From Geomonas silvestris (GTDB lineage: Bacteria > Desulfobacterota > Desulfuromonadia > Geobacterales > Geobacteraceae): DNA of 64,000 bases. The notes beneath the pieces are model-generated. The model was not told where the DNA came from, searched no databases, and worked only from the letters and a program-made list of their open reading frames with translations. Where the stretch lies: the NCBI RefSeq assembly GCF_014193515.1, contig NZ_BLXX01000002.1, positions 546,810 to 610,809 on the forward strand, read 5' to 3'. Positions 48,965-57,491 of this stretch are shown piece by piece. A program made the translations under genes and the position numbers. The number at the start of each line of letters is the position of its first letter. The first letter of the stretch is position 1.

Positions 48965-49414
48965 TCAGTGGGGTTTCAGCGACTTCACCAGGATCTGCAG
49001 CGATTCGGGATGCTGGTTGTGTTCTGCGTACACCATGGCGGTACTGCCGGAGTTCGACATGGCCAGCGGATCGGCGCCGTGCCAGATGAGGGTCTGGATG
49101 GTCTGGTCGCAGCCGTAGTTCGCGGCGAGCATCAAGGGGGTGTGCCCGTCGCGGTCGCGGGGATCCACCTGAGCGCCGCGGCTCAAGAGGAGGTGAACCA
49201 CGTCGGCCCTGCCGTTGGCCGCGGCGTAGTGCAGCGGCGTCTTCCCTTTGTCACTTTTGGCGCTCAGGTTGGCGCCACGATGCAACAGATCTTCCACCTC
49301 GGCCACTTTTCCATCCCTGGCAGCTATCATGAGCGCAGTATGCCCATGACGGTCCGCCAGATCCACCTGCTGCATGAACCCCTCTCCATCTCCGATTTCA
49401 ACAGTTGTCTTCAT
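48965..49414 (-). CDS. Ankyrin-repeat protein encoded inside the nuo operon
   Basis: The 149-residue protein is almost wholly ankyrin repeats: about four units with the consensus pieces GHTALMIAARDGKVAEVEDLL, GKTPLHYAAANGRADVVHLLLSRG and GHTPLMLAANYG. No signal peptide or catalytic domain. The ATG at 49414 has a strong AAAGGAGG site; the extension to 49504 overlaps nuoH and is rejected. It lies between nuoH and nuoI on the same strand, so it is surely on the nuo transcript. A scaffold or assembly role for complex I is possible, but nothing in the sequence shows it. Confidence 0.9.
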   Translation of the reverse strand: MKTTVEIGDGEGFMQQVDLADRHGHTALMIAARDGKVAEVEDLLHRGANLSAKSDKGKTPLHYAAANGRADVVHLLLSRGAQVDPRDRDGHTPLMLAANYGCDQTIQTLIWHGADPLAMSNSGSTAMVYAEHNQHPESLQILVKSLKPH

Positions 49415-49454
49415 CAGATCCTCCTTTGGTGAGATTGCATGAGAACACGGCGCC

Positions 49455-50444
49455 TTATCGTAAAGCAAGCCACCAGCCGGTGGCGAGGATGTTAAGGAGC
49501 GCAAGCGGTGTCAGAAATTTCCAGCCCAGGTGCATCAGTTGGTCGTAGCGAAGTCGCGGCAGAGTCCCCCTTACCCAGATGAACAGGAATGCGATGACGA
49601 AAACCTTGAGAAAGAACCAGACGATCGGCGGCAAAAGCGGCCCGCGCCAGCCGCCCAGGAAGAAGAGCGAGGCGAGCGCGCTTAAGGCGATGATGTTGAT
49701 GTACTCCCCCACGAAGAAAAGCCCGAAGCGCATCCCGGAGTACTCGGAGTGGAACCCGGCCACCAGTTCCCCCTCGGCCTCCGGGAGGTCGAACGGGATG
49801 CGCCGGCACTCGGCGAAGATACTGACCAGGAAGATCACGAAGGCCAGCGGCTGGTAGACGATGAAGGGCATGTCCGCCTGGGCGTTCACGATGTCGGAGA
49901 GCCTGAAGGACTTGGAGAGCATCACCACCGGAACGAGCGAGAGCCCCATGGAGAGCTCGTAGGAGATCAGCTGGGACAGGCCCCTGATGCTCCCCAAGAG
50001 CGCGTACTTCGAGTTGGAGGCCCACCCCCCAAGCGCGATGCCGTACACCGCGATGGCGGAGAGCGCCAGGAAGAAGAGGACCCCCACGTCGAGGTCGGTG
50101 ATCTGCAGCGCCACCTCGCGCCCGAAGAGGTGCAGCGGCGCGCCAAGCGGCACCACGGAGAAGGTGAGGATCGCGGGAATGGCCGCCATGGCCGGCGCCA
50201 GCGAGAAGAGGAGCCGGTCCGCGGCCTTGGGGATCATGTCCTCCTTGGTGAGCATCTTGATGACGTCGGCCAGGGGCTGCATGAGGCCGAAGGGGCCGAC
50301 CCGGTTCGGGCCGATGCGGTCCTGCATCCAGGCGAGGATGCGCCGCTCCGCCAGCACCAGGTAGGCGGCAAAGGTGAGGATGATGGCGTAGAGCGCCACG
50401 ATCTTCCCCAGCATGAGCGCTATGTCGACGGCGTTCCAGGTCAT
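49455..50444 (-). CDS. nuoH: NADH-quinone oxidoreductase subunit H
   Basis: NuoH forms much of the quinone chamber at the junction of the two arms. The 329-residue, eight-helix protein shows AERRILAWMQDRIGPNRVGP, DLPEAEGELVAGFHSEYSG and the C-terminal WVRGTLPRLRYDQLM, all family hallmarks. Its ATG overlaps the nuoG stop by 4 bp. Standard length. Confidence 0.96.
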   Translation of the reverse strand: MTWNAVDIALMLGKIVALYAIILTFAAYLVLAERRILAWMQDRIGPNRVGPFGLMQPLADVIKMLTKEDMIPKAADRLLFSLAPAMAAIPAILTFSVVPLGAPLHLFGREVALQITDLDVGVLFFLALSAIAVYGIALGGWASNSKYALLGSIRGLSQLISYELSMGLSLVPVVMLSKSFRLSDIVNAQADMPFIVYQPLAFVIFLVSIFAECRRIPFDLPEAEGELVAGFHSEYSGMRFGLFFVGEYINIIALSALASLFFLGGWRGPLLPPIVWFFLKVFVIAFLFIWVRGTLPRLRYDQLMHLGWKFLTPLALLNILATGWWLALR

Positions 50445-52423
50445 AGGGTATCCGGCTCCGAGCTCTTGAATAGGCCGAAGATCCGCTCTCCGCCCGCCTC
50501 CGGGTCCATCTCGCGCAGCGGGCGCCAGCTGCCGGTGAGCGGTTCGACGATCGGCTCGCCACCAAGCTTTTCCAAGAGGCGCGCCATGGCCTTCCAGGCC
50601 TCGATCTCCTGCCCGCCGGGAATCTCGCCGCGCGGGATCCGGGGGGGCTGGGGCGGCGGCACCTCGGGCTGACCGGGCGCCGGCTCGCCGTAGCGGGACT
50701 GCGCGTAGTACTTGGCGTCCAGCCCCCTAAGCGGGAGCCCGGGGCGGAAGGTGCGCTCGAAGCGCTGGGCGCGCCCCTCGAAGTTGATGCTCGTCCCGGT
50801 CGACTCCATCCAGGTGGTGGTCGGGAGAAAGACGCCGGCTTTCTGGGCGAGTTCCGAAGTGCGCCAGTCGGCGCACCCCAAGACGGTGACCCCCTTCAGG
50901 TTGGCCGCGGAGAGGTCGCTTTCGAAGGCGACGATGCCGCGCACCTTCTTGGCGGCGAGTACCTCGGCAAAGGGAACCGCGCCGTGCTTGCGGGCGGCCA
51001 GGCCCGCCGCGAAACCGTTGGGGCCGGGCTGCAGTACGGCGAGGCGCACCCCCTTGGCGGCGAGGGGAGCGAGCTCCTCGTGCGGGGTGCGGGCGGCGTG
51101 GCAGACGACGATGGCCCGCGATGCGGTTTCCAGCGGAACCTCGGCCAGCGTCGCCGCGTCGAGGCAGTCGAAGGGGAGCCGCTGCTCGCTGGGGAGCGCC
51201 GGGGCGTCCACCCGGTACACCTTGGTGCCGGTGAGCGACGCCTTGCGGATGAAGGGGGCCAGCATCGGTCCCTCGTTCATGAGGTCCACCGAGAGGAGCA
51301 CGATGCAGTCGGCGCTGGCCAGATCCGCCGGTGCGGCCACGTTCTGTTCGGTGAGGAGCTCGGTCGCGAACTGGCTCCCCTTTGCCTCGGCGGGGTCGCC
51401 GTAAAAGCTGAGCGCGGCGGCCTCGAAATTCGCCGCCAGTTCCCCCAGCATGAGACACCCCTCCAGGGAGAGCCGGGAGGAGCCGACAAAGGCGAGGCTC
51501 TCCGGCCCGTGCACCTCGAGGAAGTCGTAGATACGCGCGGCCAGCGCGTCGAGTGCCGTCTCGTAGTCGGTCGCCTCCCCGTCCACCTTCGGCTCGCGCG
51601 GGCGGGAGGGGTCGTTGATCCCCTTCTTGTCGAAGCGGGCGCGGTCGCAGATGAACCAGCTGTTCACCTGGTCGTTACGGCGCCCCACGATCTTGATCAC
51701 CTCGCGCTGGAAGGCCTGCGGCGCCAGGTTGCACCCCACCGAGCAGTGCTGGCAGATGGAGGGGGAGAACTGGTAGTCCCAGTAGCGCGCCCGGTAGCGC
51801 CCGGTCTTGTCGGTGAAGACGCCGGTCGGGCAGATGTCCACCAGGTTCCCCGAGAAGGGGGACTCGAGCGGGCCGTCCTCGAAGCGGCCGAAATAGACCC
51901 TTCCCGCGCTCCCGGTCACGCCGAAGTCGGTGCCGCCGGCGTAGTCCTGGTAGAAGCGGACGCAGCGGTAGCACTGGATGCAGCGGTTCATCTCGTGGTA
52001 GACGTGCTCGCCCAGGTACTGGTTCCTGTGGGTGCGCTTGTCACCCTGGTAGCGGCGCCGGCTGTGCCCGCCGGCGATGGTGAAGTCCTGCAGCAGGCAC
52101 TCGCCACCCTCGTCGCAGACCGGGCAGTCGTGCGGGTGGTTCATCATGAGCCACTCGATGACCAGGGCGCGCATCTTCAGGGCCTCGGGGTCGGTGGTGG
52201 AGACCACCATGCCGTCCTGCGCCGGGAGCGAGCAGGACATCTGGATCCCCTTCACCGGGCCGTCCAGCATCTTCACGGCGCACAGGCGGCAGGCGCTCGC
52301 CAGCGCGAGGGCAGGGTGGTAGCAGAAGTGCGGGATGGTGATCCCGATGCTGCGGGCCGCCTCGAGTACGGTGGTTCCCGGTGCCACCTCAACCGGCAAA
52401 TTGTCGATGATCAGCTTCGGCAT
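50441..52423 (-). CDS. nuoG: NADH-quinone oxidoreductase subunit G
   Basis: NuoG carries several Fe-S clusters of the peripheral arm. The 660-residue protein, shorter than the ~900 of E. coli, has the N-terminal [2Fe-2S] set (FCYHP, CRLC), the His-ligated cluster (HDCPVCDEGGECLLQD), the MNRCIQCYRCVRF/CPTG set and the molybdopterin-domain cluster SICQHCSVGC. The C-terminal half is a degenerate molybdopterin-oxidoreductase fold. AAGGAACG precedes the ATG. A 214-bp REP-containing gap separates it from nuoF. Confidence 0.95.
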   Translation of the reverse strand: MPKLIIDNLPVEVAPGTTVLEAARSIGITIPHFCYHPALALASACRLCAVKMLDGPVKGIQMSCSLPAQDGMVVSTTDPEALKMRALVIEWLMMNHPHDCPVCDEGGECLLQDFTIAGGHSRRRYQGDKRTHRNQYLGEHVYHEMNRCIQCYRCVRFYQDYAGGTDFGVTGSAGRVYFGRFEDGPLESPFSGNLVDICPTGVFTDKTGRYRARYWDYQFSPSICQHCSVGCNLAPQAFQREVIKIVGRRNDQVNSWFICDRARFDKKGINDPSRPREPKVDGEATDYETALDALAARIYDFLEVHGPESLAFVGSSRLSLEGCLMLGELAANFEAAALSFYGDPAEAKGSQFATELLTEQNVAAPADLASADCIVLLSVDLMNEGPMLAPFIRKASLTGTKVYRVDAPALPSEQRLPFDCLDAATLAEVPLETASRAIVVCHAARTPHEELAPLAAKGVRLAVLQPGPNGFAAGLAARKHGAVPFAEVLAAKKVRGIVAFESDLSAANLKGVTVLGCADWRTSELAQKAGVFLPTTTWMESTGTSINFEGRAQRFERTFRPGLPLRGLDAKYYAQSRYGEPAPGQPEVPPPQPPRIPRGEIPGGQEIEAWKAMARLLEKLGGEPIVEPLTGSWRPLREMDPEAGGERIFGLFKSSEPDTL

Positions 52424-52497
52424 TACGTTCCTTGCTTGTCAGTGTCAATCCCAACTGCACTTCATTAGGTTCCTGCCGATGTCGTGGAACCCGAGTC

Positions 52498-52606
52498 CCC
52501 CCGCCCTTGACGGGAGGGGGACAGGGGGTGGGTGAAGTCGCCATCGGCGGTGAGGGTGGCACCTTCCCCCTCACCCTGACCCTCTCCCGCAGGGGGAGAG
52601 GGGACT
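52498..52606. repeat. REP/BIME-like repeat in the nuoF-nuoG gap
   Basis: G-rich (52509-52532) and C-rich (52564-52590) tracts form imperfect inverted arms, ending in GGGGGAGAGGGGACT (52592-52606), identical to the copy at 39634-39648. The transcript of the nuo operon would fold here between nuoF and nuoG. Confidence 0.6.
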
Positions 52607-52637
52607 TTTGGTCGTCACTCGCGTTTTCAAGGCAAAC

Positions 52638-53900
52638 TCACTTAAACGGGCACTTGTGCTGGACGATGTGCTCGCGCAGCTCCGCCTCGAAGTGCCTGAG
52701 CAGCCCGTCCAGCGGTGCCATGGCCCCCGGCGCCAGGGCGCAGAAGGTGTAGTTCAGGTACTTTACGTGTTCGCGCAGGATCTCGATGTCGCGCTCCTCG
52801 CCGCCGCCCGCCTCGATCCGGGTCAGGACCTCCTTCACGAAGGGGAGCCCCTCGCGGCACGGGGTGCACCAGCCGCAGGATTCCCGGGCGAAGAAGGTGA
52901 TCAGGTTCAAGGTGGCGGCCACCAGGCAGCACCCCTCCTCGAAGATGATGATGGCGCCGGAGCCCAGGCGCGAGCCGACCTTGGCGACGGTGTCGTAGTC
53001 CATCGGCACGTCGAGGTGCTCAGGCGTCAGGAACTGGGTCGAGGCGCCGCCGGGGATGCAGGCCTTGAACTTGGTCCCCGGCTTCATGCCGCCGCAGGGG
53101 CCGTCGATGATCTCGCGCAGCGGGGTGCCGATGGGGAGCTCGACGCAGACGCGGTTCTGCACGGCGCCGCTTACGCAGAAGAGCTTCATGCCGGCACCTT
53201 CGGCGTTGCGGGCGAGCCCCTTGAACCACCCCGGCCCCTTGGCGATGATCGCCGGAACGTTGGCGAGCGTCTCCACGTTGTTCACCACGGTCGGACCGCC
53301 CCAAAGCCCCTTGGTGGCGGGGAAGGGGGGCTTGGAGCGCGGGTTGGGGCGCTTACCCTCCAGGGCGTTGATGAGCGCGGTCTCCTCGCCGCAGATGTAG
53401 CGTCCGGCGGAGAGGTGCAGATCGATGTCGACCGAGAACTCGCTGGTGAGGATATGCTGCCCCAGAAGTCCCGCTTCCTTCGCCTCCATGAGCCCGCGGG
53501 CCAGGTTGTTGGCCGCCTTTTCGTAACCGCGCCGTATGAAGATGAAGGCGTGGCGCACCCCCAGCGCATAGCAGGCGAGGGTGATCCCCTCGATGAGGCT
53601 GTAGGGGTTGTGTTCCAAAAGGACGCGGTCCTTGTAGGTCCCCGGTTCCATCTCGTCGCAGTTGCAGATGAGCCAGCGCGGGCCGGGGAGGTCGCGCGGC
53701 ACGAAGGACCACTTGCGGCCGGTGGAGAACCCGGCGCCGCCGCGGCCGCGCAACCCCGAATCGATGACCGCCTGCTGCACCTCGTTGGGCGTCATCTCCG
53801 AGATCGCCTTGCGCAGCGCGTTGAAGCCCCCCTCGTCGCAGTACTCCTTGAAGGTGACCACCCGCCCCGGACGGTTATGTCTAAAAAGTACCTGTTCCAT
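52638..53900 (-). CDS. nuoF: NADH-quinone oxidoreductase subunit F (NADH/FMN)
   Basis: NuoF binds NADH and FMN and cluster N3. The 420-residue protein has the nucleotide loop GLRGRGGAGFSTGRKWSF, the FMN region (ICNCDEMEPGTYKDR, YICGEETALINALEG) and the cluster motif CGWCTPCREG with the fourth Cys in NYTFCALAPGA. An AAAGGCTCA site precedes ATG 53900, 9 bp after the nuoE stop. Length is standard. Confidence 0.96.
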   Translation of the reverse strand: MEQVLFRHNRPGRVVTFKEYCDEGGFNALRKAISEMTPNEVQQAVIDSGLRGRGGAGFSTGRKWSFVPRDLPGPRWLICNCDEMEPGTYKDRVLLEHNPYSLIEGITLACYALGVRHAFIFIRRGYEKAANNLARGLMEAKEAGLLGQHILTSEFSVDIDLHLSAGRYICGEETALINALEGKRPNPRSKPPFPATKGLWGGPTVVNNVETLANVPAIIAKGPGWFKGLARNAEGAGMKLFCVSGAVQNRVCVELPIGTPLREIIDGPCGGMKPGTKFKACIPGGASTQFLTPEHLDVPMDYDTVAKVGSRLGSGAIIIFEEGCCLVAATLNLITFFARESCGWCTPCREGLPFVKEVLTRIEAGGGEERDIEILREHVKYLNYTFCALAPGAMAPLDGLLRHFEAELREHIVQHKCPFK

Positions 53901-53909
53901 TGAGCCTTT

Positions 53910-54413
53910 CTATGCCTGTCCCTTGTGGTCCGGAGCGGCCGTGCCGCTTAGGCGCTCGATCTCCAGCGCCTGGTCGACCAGTTCGGGGGTGAGGTGGTCG
54001 TAGATGGTGGAGCCGATCGAGATCAAGGGGCCGTCGCCGCAGCGCCCCATGCAGCAGCAGGGGACCAGGGTGAACTGACCGTCGGCGGTGGTGCCGCCCA
54101 CCTCGACCCCCAGCCGCGCCTTCAGGTGGTCCAGGATCTTCTCGTACCCCGCGTTCCAGCAGGAGATCGAGTCGCAGATGTGGATCATCTTGTTCCCCAC
54201 CGGGCGCCGGTAGATCATCTCGTAGAAGGTGGCCAGTTCCTCCACCTGCAGGCGCGACAGCCCGAGGATCTCGGCGGCCTCCCCCACGGCCTCGTCGGTG
54301 AGCCAGCCGTAGTGGAACTGCAGGTCCTTCATCACGTCGACCGCGGCCTCGCGCGCGCTGAAGGCGTGGGCGACGCGTGCCTCGAGGGATTTTCTCAGTT
54401 GCTCAGGGATCAT
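53910..54413 (-). CDS. nuoE: NADH-quinone oxidoreductase subunit E ([2Fe-2S])
   Basis: NuoE carries cluster N1a next to the flavin. The 167-residue protein has a thioredoxin-like [2Fe-2S] domain with ligands in ICDSISCWNAG and PCCCMGRCGDGP. The N-terminal helical region (GWLTDEAVGEAAEILGLS) is typical. It lies 29 bp after the nuoBCD stop and 9 bp before nuoF. Confidence 0.95.
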   Translation of the reverse strand: MIPEQLRKSLEARVAHAFSAREAAVDVMKDLQFHYGWLTDEAVGEAAEILGLSRLQVEELATFYEMIYRRPVGNKMIHICDSISCWNAGYEKILDHLKARLGVEVGGTTADGQFTLVPCCCMGRCGDGPLISIGSTIYDHLTPELVDQALEIERLSGTAAPDHKGQA

Positions 54414-54442
54414 GCCTTACTGCACTCCGTTGCGTTGATGGT

Positions 54443-56827
54443 CTAGCGGTCCAGGTCGGAGAGGACGAAGTCCAGGGATCCCAAAATCGCCAGGAAGTCC
54501 GCCACCATCCACCCCTTGCTCAACACCGGCAGGGACTGGATGTGGGCGAAGGTCGGGGTCCTGATGCGCATCCGGTAGGGGATGTGGATCCCGTCGGATA
54601 CCGCGAAGTAGCCGGCCTCCCCCTTGGGCCCCTCGATCGGCGCGTAGCACTCACCCTTGGGGGGCGACATGCCGCGCGCGCTGTTCACGAAGTGGTGGAT
54701 GAGCGACTCGATGTCGTTCAGGGTGTCGCGCTTTTGCGGCAGGGTGTAGCGGTAGTCCTCGGAGACCCAGCGCCCCGCCGGCATCCCGTCGGCCGCCTGG
54801 CGCACGATCCTCATGGACTGGCGCATCTCTTCCATGCGCACCAGGTAGCGCGAGAAGCAGTCCCCGCCGCTTGCGGTGGCGACCTCGAAGTCGAAACGCT
54901 CGTAGCCGCCGTAGGGCATCACCTTGCGCAGGTCCCAGGCGAGGCCGCAGGCGCGCAGGTTGGGGCCCGAGATCCCCCACTCGATCGCCTGGTCCACCCT
55001 GATCGCCGAAACCCCCTCCAGGCGCGCCCGGAAGATCGGGTTGCCGGTCAAGAGCCGGTCGTACTCGTCGATGCGGGCCGGCAGCCAGGCCAGGACGTCG
55101 TTCACCTTCTCGAGCCACCCTTCGGGGAGGTCGTCGGCCACGCCGCCTATCCGGAACCAGGCGGGGTGCATGCGCCCGCCGGTCACGCTCTCGATGACGT
55201 TGAAGATCTTTTCGCGGTCGGTGAAGGTGTAGAAGACCGGGGTCATGGCGCCGATGTCGGCGGCGAAGGTCCCGAGCCAGACCAGGTGGTTGGCGATGCG
55301 GAACAGCTCGCAGAGCATGACCCGGATGTACTGGGCCCGCTCGGGGATCTGGACCCCGCAGAGCTTTTCCACCGAGTTCAGGTAGGCCATGTTGTTCTGC
55401 ACGCCCCCCAGGTAGTCGACCCGGTCGGTGTACGGGATGAACTGGTGCCAGTTCTGGCGCTCGCCGATCTTCTCGGCGCCACGGTGGTGGTACCCCAAAT
55501 CGGTGTGCAGGTCGACGATCTCCTCGCCGGAGAGCTTCAAGACGAAACGGACCACCCCGTGGGTACCCGGATGCTGCGGCCCCAGGTTCAAAAGCAGGGT
55601 CTCCTCGTCCACCCGCTCGAAGAGGTCGCTGGCCGGGACGGCGAAGTGCCGGCGCGCATCCTCCACGGTGTAGGGGGGGAGCTCGGTGGCGCGCGAGGGG
55701 TGCTCCTTGCGCAGCGGATGCCCCTGCCAGTCGGCCGGCATCAGGATGCGGGTCAGGTTCGGGTGACCCGCGAAGCGCAGGCCGAACATGTCGTAGGCCT
55801 CGCGCTCGTACCAGTTGGCGGCCGGGAAGATCGGGGTGACACTCGGGAGCTCCGGATACTCTCCCTCGAGTTCGGTCTTCACCCTGATCCTGCCCGGGAT
55901 GTCGAACGAGGTCAGGTGGTAGTTGACGGTGAAGTCCTTGTAGCAGGCGCGGTCGCGGCGGCAGGACTCGTCGACGCACCCGATGTCCTCCAGGCGGCGG
56001 AAGGCGCCCTTGGGGCGCTTCTTCAGGTGCTCGAGGAGCTCGGGCACCAGCTCGGGCTCGGTGCGCAGGGTCTGCATGTCGCGCGCCTCGGGGTCGATGC
56101 GGACCCGGTCGCCGAAGCGCTCCTTAAGCTCCGCAGCGAGGTCGTAGTCCGGGAACTCGAGCCTCGGCTGGGACGGGCGCCAGATCTCGTCGGAGCGCGG
56201 TGCGGCAAAGGTCGGGTGCTGCATCGCGGTGCCGCGGATGGCGACCCCTTCCATGCCGGGGCCGCGGGTGTCGCGCGACTTGGTGAGGGTGTCGATGAGG
56301 ATCGGGGCGCAGGTCCCCTGGGTCCCCCCCTGCATGCGCAGCACCGGGCGCGCCGGCCGCTCCTCGCTCCTGATCTTCTTCTGCAGGAGCATGAGCCCTT
56401 CCAGGAAGGATTCCGGACGCGGCGGACACCCCGGGATGTAGACATCCACCGGGAGGATCTGGTTCACCCCCTGGACCACGGAGTAGACGTCGTACATGCC
56501 GCCGGAGTTGGCGCAGCTCCCCATCGAGATGACCCACTTCGGCTCGGCCATCTGGTCGTAGAGCCGCAAGATGCTCGGCGCCATCTTCTTGAAGACGGTG
56601 CCGGCGATAACCATGAGATCGGCTTCCCGGGGGGTACCGCGGAGCACCTCCGCGCCGAAACGGGAGATGTCGTAGCGGGAGGTAAACGAGGTCATCATTT
56701 CGACGAAGCAGCAGGAGAGGCCGAAGAACATCGGCCAGAGGGAGTTCGCTCTCCCCCAGTTGATCATGTCGTCGAGGGAGGCGAGCAGTACATTATCGGG
56801 TATTTTCTCGTCTTCCGGTTGGCTCAA
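54443..56827 (-). CDS. nuoBCD: Fused NADH-quinone oxidoreductase subunits B-C-D
   Basis: One 794-residue chain fuses NuoB (about 1-165), NuoC (about 225-375) and NuoD (about 400-794). The NuoB part holds the N2 cluster ligands ([27 protein letters not shown]). NuoC shows [15 protein letters not shown] and HPLRKEHP. NuoD shows [23 protein letters not shown] and the C-terminal FVLSDLDR. NuoC-NuoD fusions are common; the three-way fusion is rarer and known from some Geobacter complex I operons. The joining segments are not complex-I consensus and may be flexible linkers. It lies 103 bp downstream of nuoA. Confidence 0.95.
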   Translation of the reverse strand: MSQPEDEKIPDNVLLASLDDMINWGRANSLWPMFFGLSCCFVEMMTSFTSRYDISRFGAEVLRGTPREADLMVIAGTVFKKMAPSILRLYDQMAEPKWVISMGSCANSGGMYDVYSVVQGVNQILPVDVYIPGCPPRPESFLEGLMLLQKKIRSEERPARPVLRMQGGTQGTCAPILIDTLTKSRDTRGPGMEGVAIRGTAMQHPTFAAPRSDEIWRPSQPRLEFPDYDLAAELKERFGDRVRIDPEARDMQTLRTEPELVPELLEHLKKRPKGAFRRLEDIGCVDESCRRDRACYKDFTVNYHLTSFDIPGRIRVKTELEGEYPELPSVTPIFPAANWYEREAYDMFGLRFAGHPNLTRILMPADWQGHPLRKEHPSRATELPPYTVEDARRHFAVPASDLFERVDEETLLLNLGPQHPGTHGVVRFVLKLSGEEIVDLHTDLGYHHRGAEKIGERQNWHQFIPYTDRVDYLGGVQNNMAYLNSVEKLCGVQIPERAQYIRVMLCELFRIANHLVWLGTFAADIGAMTPVFYTFTDREKIFNVIESVTGGRMHPAWFRIGGVADDLPEGWLEKVNDVLAWLPARIDEYDRLLTGNPIFRARLEGVSAIRVDQAIEWGISGPNLRACGLAWDLRKVMPYGGYERFDFEVATASGGDCFSRYLVRMEEMRQSMRIVRQAADGMPAGRWVSEDYRYTLPQKRDTLNDIESLIHHFVNSARGMSPPKGECYAPIEGPKGEAGYFAVSDGIHIPYRMRIRTPTFAHIQSLPVLSKGWMVADFLAILGSLDFVLSDLDR

Positions 56828-56850
56828 AAGCGGGCTCCAATAAAGAGAAT

Positions 56851-56960
56851 CAGGTTAGGGTTGAGGCTGAGGTTGAGAAAAGGCTTAAAGGCCTCCGCTG
56901 AAATCGGTAGAGTCGGGCCGCGCCGCGGTTTCACTCGACCTTAACCTTAACCTCAGCCTG
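56851..56960. repeat. Imperfect 27-bp inverted repeat spanning the nuoA 3' end
   Basis: Arms 56851-56877 and 56934-56960 match in 20 of 27 positions when one is reverse-complemented. All seven differences are transitions. The right arm is inside the nuoA coding end (repeated Val-Lys-Val codons), and the left arm is in the nuoA-nuoBCD gap. Confidence 0.55.
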
Positions 56961-57347
56961 CCTTTTCATCGCCGTGGGGCCCCAGTCGAGGCCCCCCTTG
57001 ATCCAGAGCCAGACGAGCCCCAGCAACAGGACCACGATGAAGATGGTGATGTGGACCATCCCCTGGATACCCAACAGGTCCCACGCGGTGGCCCAGGTGT
57101 AGATGAAGGCACCCTCGACGTCGAAGACTATGAAGAAAATGGCGATGAGATAGAAGGGGACTTGCGAGGCGTGACGGGCACCGCCGCTGGGGACGATGCC
57201 GGATTCGTAGGGGATTCCCTTGTCCGGGGAGTCCTTGCCCGAGCCCAGGTAGTACGCTGCGCCGAGCAGGGCGAAGATGAGGGCCACCGCGATGAAGGTG
57301 TAGATGGCAAGCGGGAGAAACTCGACTTGCTGTGCGGTGACTGGCAT
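56931..57347 (-). CDS. nuoA: NADH-quinone oxidoreductase subunit A
   Basis: NuoA is a three-helix membrane subunit and first gene of the operon. The 138-residue protein has the expected helices (IYTFIAVALIFALLGAAYYL, FYLIAIFFIVFDVEGAFIY, ITIFIVVLLLGLVWLWIKG), with the conserved FDVE acidic pair and the YESG loop (GIPYESGIVPSG). The C-terminus is a charged Lys/Val tail. AAAGGT precedes the ATG, and a candidate promoter lies 50 bp upstream. Confidence 0.95.
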   Translation of the reverse strand: MPVTAQQVEFLPLAIYTFIAVALIFALLGAAYYLGSGKDSPDKGIPYESGIVPSGGARHASQVPFYLIAIFFIVFDVEGAFIYTWATAWDLLGIQGMVHITIFIVVLLLGLVWLWIKGGLDWGPTAMKRQAEVKVKVE

Positions 57348-57396
57348 GGTGAACCTTTCATTCCAATGAGAAAGTAGTCCGTCCGATACCCGTATA

Positions 57397-57424
57397 AATC
57401 TAGCGTAGAGGCTGGTGAAGTCAA
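57397..57424 (-). promoter_or_regulatory. Candidate promoter of the nuo operon
   Basis: On the minus strand TTGACT (57424-57419), 16 bp, TAGATT (57402-57397), about 50 bp before nuoA. The region to 57491 is AT-rich and has no other gene. Confidence 0.5.
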
Positions 57425-57491
57425 TTCGCGGGTGCTGCGGCTGCTCAATTAATTTAACTTATAATGAACCTCGGTCATATCGCGTTTGGTG

